The notes below the pieces were generated by a model that saw nothing but the letters and a program-made list of their open reading frames with translations, was not told the origin of the DNA and ran no database searches. Positions 58,789 through 64,000 of a stretch of DNA of 64,000 nucleotides are shown piece after piece. This DNA comes from Capitulum mitella (lineage: Eukaryota > Arthropoda > Thecostraca > Pollicipedomorpha > Pollicipedidae). The position numbers were made by a program, and so were the translations under genes. The stretch's first letter is position 1, and each line of letters opens with the position of its first letter. The stretch is taken from positions 4,030,001 to 4,094,000 of the forward strand of contig CP099842.1 of the NCBI GenBank assembly GCA_030062745.1. Direction: 5' to 3'.

Positions 58789-59480
58789 CCTGATCCCGTG
58801 ATAGCCGCAGAACCCGACTCTGCAGAGGACGGGGTCCCGACTGGTCGCGATATAAGGCCGCCTGATCCCGTGACAGTCACAGCCGGAACCCAGCTCTGCA
58901 GAGGACGGGGTCCCTACTGGTCACGATATAAGGCCGCCTGATCCCGTGACAGTCACAGCCGGAACCCAGCTCTGCAGAGGACGGGGTCCCTACTAGTCAC
59001 GATATAAGGCCGCCTGATCCCGTGACAGTCACAGCCGGAACCCAGCTCTGCAGAGGACGGGGTCCCTACTGGTCACGATATAAGGCCGCCTGATCCCGTG
59101 ACAGTCACAGCCGGTACCCAGCTCTGCAGAGGACGGGGTCCCTACTGGTCACGATATAAGGCCGCCTGATCCCGTGACAGTCACAGCCGGAACCCAGCTC
59201 TGCAGAGGACGGGGTCCCTTCTGGTCAAGATATATTGCCGCCTGATCCCGTGACAGTCACGGCCTGACTCCTGCTCTATAGAGGATGCAGTCCCGACTGG
59301 TCACCATACATTACCGCCTGATCCCGTGACAGTCACGGCCGGACTCCTGCTCTGCAAAGGCCGTGGAAAGTCACGGCCTGGAACACGACCCTGCGGAGGA
59401 CGGGGTGCCGCCTGATCCCGTGACGGGAGCGGTCAGGCCTCCGATTATACAGAGGACGAGGTTCCGACTGGCGGCGTACT
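58789..59480. repeat. 76-bp minisatellite
   Basis: CCTGATCCCGTGACAGTCAC starts units at 58861, 58937, 59013, 59089, 59165, 59241 and 59317, an exact period of 76. A 72-bp variant precedes (58789) and diverged units follow to about 59480. Central copies are almost identical. Each unit has the palindrome-like TGACAGTCA, CAGCTCTGCAGAG and a GATATAAGG word that looks like a TATA box. The period is not a multiple of 3, so it is not a protein repeat. Confidence 0.95.
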
Positions 59481-59484
59481 TCAT

Positions 59485-62400
59485 GAGGATTTCTAGCCGC
59501 CTCCTATCCTCACTCTGCTCCCCGAGGCTTACCCATTCCTCTTTCGCGCTTTCTTTTACTCTCTTTTCTCTTTTACGCTCGTGGCTTTAATTTTTCCGTT
59601 TCGTTTCTTTCTTCGCTTCTTATTTCTTCCATTCTTTTATTTGATTTCGTTCTTTTTCATGTTTGTCTGTAAAAGGTTATCACGTATGATAGGTGAAACA
59701 CTGTTTGATATCCGCTAATGCAGTGAAAAAACTTAAATGGATGTGGGTCATGTGACATCGGCATTTCGAAGACGCTTAACTACGTTTCCTGAGTGTTCTT
59801 CTTGAGCTGAGAATCTTGATCCGTTATCTCAATTCCCGAGTAATTAGCAGCGAGATGTTTGTTTTAAGTGATATGTTAGCCAATTAACGAGGATAAAATC
59901 AAAATAACTATTTCCTTCTTTCTGACTTTGGCTGAACCTGTACATTTCAGCTATGAACCTTACCTCCTATAGGCGTTTTATCACTTATTTTCCATGTTTT
60001 TGCAGTCTGCCCAGTCCATTCCGTTATCACCGGATATTAAAACTGTCGTGGTCACGGGTGCTGCATGTCAGCGCGGTGCGGCAGAGCCGCCGCTGTTGGG
60101 ACGGCGGCGGCGGCCCGGCATCGTGCCGGCGTCTCCTTTCTCCGGCAACAGCCGGCCGCGCCGTGTGACGCCTGTTTCGGCCAAGTTGAGCGGAAAAATA
60201 AGCACATAATTCCGGCGGCTCCAGAAGGCAGTGCTTCAGATAAGCGTGACGGACGCCGCCGCCGCCCCGCTCCAGTGACGTCACGGGTCGGCGGCGCGGC
60301 GGGTCCATCTGATGCGCCGCCGCGGCTCCCGCCGGGCACAAAGCGGCGATAGCGCGGCCGTCCGCCGCTTCGGGGATCGCAGTTCCTTTGTTCCGATAGA
60401 TAAACCCGGTAAATCGCGTCGGGCCGGCGGCGGCCGGCGCCGCGAGCCGCTCGTGTGTCTGACGGACGGCTCATGGGGCGTGTCGACAGAGATTGACGCC
60501 GACTGAGCGTAACCCGTGATCCCCACCGCCCCTTCCTACCCCCCCCCCCCGGGATGGTCAGCGTCCGAGACGGTCAGCCGGCGCCGCTGCCGGTCGACGT
60601 CGGCCGTCCCGTCGGTCTGACGGCGGTGGCGGCCGAGACGGCGGCCGGTTTGCCGGTCTGGCGGCCACCGCCAGATGGCGCCGCTCGGGGCCGCGCCTGA
60701 GGGGCCGTTGCGGCCGCTCTGGGATGCCGGGCAGGCGACGATGATACGGAAACTGGGGCCGCTAAATGTGGGAGGTCGCGGGCCCTTTGAATGGCCACAC
60801 CGAGGCATTTTGCTTATTCAGTCCGGAACCTTTGTTTCTGCATTGATTTGGGACAGTCGCGGCGGTCTGTAAAGAAGTAACGATTTGGTGTGTTGTGCGC
60901 CGTAGTCTTAACTGCAGCTTGCTGTGGAACTGGTGCCATTATCAAGCAACATGTTTGAAGCTTATGATTGCTCAGCTGCGCAAGCGCAACAGTTTACTTC
61001 ACTTGAAAACAAATGTCAGTACCACAGAAGGAGCAGGAATCGTCTATTTATAATGGTTTATCCTTGTATGAATTTCAGTCCATACCATTTAGCCTTTGAT
61101 GGCTGGGAAGACTAAATGCAACAAATTGAACAACGGGAAATCGTTAGGAAGTAGTCTCTATGCAATCCCCGCGGACCGGTCAAACCTTGCGGAATTCCCT
61201 GATGTCTTGATCTCACTTATTTCGATTGTCCTAGCGAATCATCGTTTCCGAAACATGGATATCTACATATCAACCGCGTTATGTAGTGATGGCATATCAT
61301 CAGTAAATATCTTTCCAGACCTTTTTTAAACATTCTCAGTTCCACCGCGAATGAAATGCATTGCATCGGCAGGGTATTACTCTAGGCAAAATTACCAGCT
61401 TTGCTTCCCATCCTCAACCGAGCACCGTTGGGCTGGGAAATCTGTTCCGTGTTTCGACCACATTCGCAGCTGCTGCCGCGGCCAAGGTTGCTCCATTTTT
61501 GTGGGCACAAGTGTTCGCCTATGGATCTATGCTCTGTCGCCACGGGAAAACGCTCGTACGCCGCGCAAGTTTTCCGCGAAAACAAGGTCAAACATGGCGA
61601 CGGCGCACAGATGCAACGACTTCTGATATCCGGATTCTTCTTGGAGCGTTGCGTTTCCATGGCGACGGGTGTGTGTACCCGGAGTTGCCAGAATTCATCT
61701 CCGTGGTCGGATTATTCTGATTAGCATTCTCATCGGATGAATGTCACCAGATGTACGCTTCCGTGCTAGATCGTCGCGGTGTTCACCGAAACAGTGAACC
61801 TCCAGTATGACAGGGCGTTTTATGTGTGCGTGGATGCTGCCACAGGACCTAGTGCTCATTAAGGCTGTCCGGTTGCGTTGCTGTCTCTCCATACTGCTAC
61901 GACCAGCGGCGCGCGAGCGACGAGCTCTGGTGAAACTGGTAGGGTGTTGTTCACGTGGGGATGGGTAGGAACGAACAAAAACCGGTGTGACTGTCATCTG
62001 ACCAGCTGGCATCGCTTGAGCTCTGTGCTTACGTACGTGGGATATCTTGTCAAAAACGATTACGTGGGTCTGTTCCTGTTCCTGGGGGACTTCACTGCAA
62101 ATATGCTCTGGAAAACGTCTTCAAGCGTCTCGTGCCAGTTTTCCAGTCCTTGAACAGCAGACTTTGCTTGCCAGTAATTGGGACTTTTCACCATAACAGG
62201 AAGATGAAACACCCGTGGTTAGGCACGTTGGTCGTGGTATCCGCACGTGCCCAGGACTTGGAACCGAGTCGTTTTGACGACGTTCGTTCTGTGACTGGTG
62301 AGCGGTTCGGCGGTGCCGTTACGGTCCCACGAGGTGTTACTGTCTGCCGCCGATTCATCCGATTTGTTGGGATGTGGAGTCCCGGCGATCGATGGCTGCT

Positions 62401-62880
62401 GCAACTGCGTCGAATCTGTGTAAAACACTACTGGCCCAAATGAAACTGTCGGCTCAGTGCTGACGGAAGCCGCAAACTCGCACCGGTTATGGCGAAAAGT
62501 TGGGCGTGCTCCCGGGGACGCAAATAAAGCCCGGAATGCAAGTCTGCCATTTCGTGGTGTCTTTGTTGTTCGATGTTATTTTTTTTTTTGGATATATATT
62601 TAGTATTATTGGAACTAATGTGATGTATGTAGATGACGTGCGCAGACCAGTTCCTCGGCCAACCTGCCAAGCAGCATGTATGCGCCGCCTACATTTAGTT
62701 TCGAAACGCCTTTTCAGAGCGAAAGTCACGAAAACGATGCACACACGACGGATGGTTTTTCGTGTGCCTGCCGGTTTGAAGCCATCTTTCGCGACTTGCT
62801 GGTTTCGGTTTGGTTTCTGGTGGTAGCAACGGCGCCGAGCTCGTTCTACCTTCGTCCGTCAGGCACGGAAGCCGTGTCCG
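59485..62880. other. Gene-free intronic stretch with one CpG-rich block
   Basis: CpG-dense at about 60060-60730, with a C run at 60539-60550. Frames at 61351-61724 and 62132-62443 have no recognised domain. No exon is supported. Confidence 0.35.
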
Positions 62881-62887
62881 TTCTTCC

Positions 62888-62912
62888 GCGTCCGTCCGTC
62901 CGTCCGTCCGTT
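62888..62912. repeat. (CCGT)n microsatellite
   Basis: Six tandem CCGT units. Confidence 0.9.
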
Positions 62913-63104
62913 TATCAGCGGCCGTTCATCCCCGTGCAGCGGATAACCTCAGTCGCCGACCTGTATCCCTGTGATTGGGTCGCTGAGACCGAACTTGTTC
63001 AACTTAACTTCGGCCCTTGGCTTTCGCTGTTGAATGTTCCGTTAACGCCATTTGGCGGCATCACCGATGACAGGCTGGGGCTGTGCTCGTTGGCGGCGGC
63101 CTTT

Positions 63105-63735
63105 GGTGATTGGGCCGGTGTCGACTGCCGTTGACATTTGCTGATGGTAGTCGCTGGCGACGTCCGTAAGCGACGTTTGCTGGCAGCGACCCCGGTTTAC
63201 AGTATCCGGTGACAGTCCCTGGCGACGGTCTTTGACCAAGGTCTTCTGATGGCGTTTTCTGGTGATAGCTTGTGTTGATGATATGCGGCGACGGTGCCAG
63301 TAACGGTCTTTGATGACGGCCTGTGGTTAAGGCCTCTAGTGACTTTTCTGGTGGCGTTCTGTGGTGGCGGTCTGTGGTTTCCATCGATAGTCTGTAATGA
63401 CGGCCTGTGATGAAGGTGTCTGGTGACGTTTTCAGATGACGCTCTGCGGCGGCGGTTTCCGGTGGATGGTCTCCGGTGCTGGTGTGTGATGAAGGTCTCT
63501 GGTAACGGTGTGCGGTGACGCTCTGTCGTGACAATTCGTGGTGACATCCTCTGGCGGCGTTCTTTGGTGAAGTTCTACGATGAAGCGTTGTGGTCATCTC
63601 GACGACGTTATCTTAAGACATCCGCTACTGACGGTCTGTAGCGAGGGCTTCAGGGACGGTCTTTGGCGATGATCCCTGGTTAAGACCTCTAGTGGCGTTC
63701 TGTGGTGACGTTCTCTGGTTACTCATGTCCGTAGT
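63105..63735. repeat. Degenerate minisatellite next to the FN3 acceptor
   Basis: Short words such as GGTGACG, GGTCTNTGG and GATGACGGCCTGTGG recur every 15-30 bp with much divergence. The array ends only about 35 bp before the FN3 exon acceptor. A 178-codon minus-strand His/Arg/Pro/Thr-rich frame (63061-63597) is made by the repeat. Confidence 0.7.
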
Positions 63736-63771
63736 GTCACGCTGCTGACGATCGGCGTCCTTGCTCGTCAG

Positions 63772-63895
63772 ACGTGCCGTCGCCTCCCGGACGGCCTCTC
63801 ATCACCAACTTCACGTCCCGCTCCGTCTTCCTCTCCTGGGCGCCGGGCAGCAAGATCAACAACAGCCCCATCCGCCACTACGTCATCCACGTCAG
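63772..63895 (+). CDS. Exon encoding the N-terminal part of a fibronectin type III domain (partial gene)
   Basis: It follows GCTCGTCAG and ends GTCAG|GTAAGA, a consensus donor. Read from the phase-1 junction it gives (D)VPSPPGRP, LITNFTSRSVFLSWAPGS and IRHYVIHVR. The Pro-rich start, the conserved Trp of strand B (LSW) and the Tyr of strand C (HYVIHV) are typical of FN3. It ends inside an Arg codon (phase 2), so the rest of the domain is in an exon beyond the window. NFT is a possible N-glycosylation site. Its junction with the Ig exon is in frame and gives Ig followed directly by FN3. The likely product is a membrane or secreted Ig/FN3 adhesion protein; gene not identified. Confidence 0.85.
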
Positions 63896-64000
63896 GTAAG
63901 ACCCGCACCGTGACTTCGCGGCCAAGGCGGCTGATCCGACGTCGGGGTCAGGCGCGAAGGAACGTGCAGCGTCACGAGGGAGGGCGAGTTGTCACAACGC
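63896..64000. other. Start of the next intron
   Basis: It begins GTAAGACC after the FN3 exon and runs to the window end. Nothing else is seen. Confidence 0.6.

Noticed and set aside
58789-59480. CRISPR-like array
   Set aside because: Units are contiguous 76-bp repeats without unique spacers, in a eukaryotic intron; it is a minisatellite.
63061-63597. Minus-strand frame of 178 codons, His/Pro/Thr/Arg-rich
   Set aside because: Produced by the degenerate minisatellite beside the FN3 exon.

Overview
The window is animal nuclear DNA, most likely from an arthropod and probably a crustacean. It has split coding exons with consensus splice sites, an intron of about 36 kb, many dispersed transposon copies, minisatellites, and an array of CCTAA/TTAGG repeats, the canonical arthropod telomere unit. 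The crustacean placement is inference: small secreted WAP-domain proteins and tRNA-derived SINEs fit, but nothing seen is diagnostic. Nothing prokaryotic is present. Nearly all long open frames, especially in the CpG-rich blocks and minisatellites, look like composition artefacts.

Region 1-27.4 kb has no confident host exon. It holds a decayed LINE RNase H fragment (1.15-1.9 kb), several short G-rich interspersed repeats, minisatellites (5.3, 13.6, 17.5 kb), a microsatellite (14 kb), CpG-dense blocks, and a tRNA-derived SINE (21.0-21.3 kb) with perfect 14-bp target-site duplications. A TATA box plus initiator sits beside a CpG-rich block at 24.46 kb.

Region 27.4-63.9 kb is organised by one plus-strand gene. 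A symmetric phase 1-1 exon (27384-27731) encodes a V-type immunoglobulin domain. A second exon (63772-63895) encodes the start of a fibronectin type III domain. The split codon at the two ends joins in frame to give Asp, so these are probably consecutive exons of a cell-surface Ig/FN3 adhesion or receptor protein, and the 36 kb between them is an intron.

Nested in that intron, on the same strand, is a tandem duplication. Unit A is about 40.40-44.45 kb and unit B about 44.46-52.07 kb. Each carries an apparently intronless gene for a secreted cysteine-rich WAP (four-disulfide core) peptide: WAP-A has 98 residues, WAP-B 150. Both start with a signal peptide, then a C-terminal half WAP domain, then one (A) or two (B) full WAP domains. 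Further WAP remnants lie past both stop codons. Because the two units align, each serves as the pre-insertion control for the other. In B this dates a piggyBac-like element (TTAA target), a hAT-like element (8-bp target) and a block with a compound microsatellite and interstitial TTAGG repeats as later arrivals.

Three copies of the 1.2-kb piggyBac-like element occur (34.9, 38.2 and 44.5 kb). They carry a dense cluster of AGGTCA nuclear-receptor half-sites, including a DR1 that is perfect even in the most diverged copy. This cluster and the duplicated WAP locus are the most unusual parts of the window.
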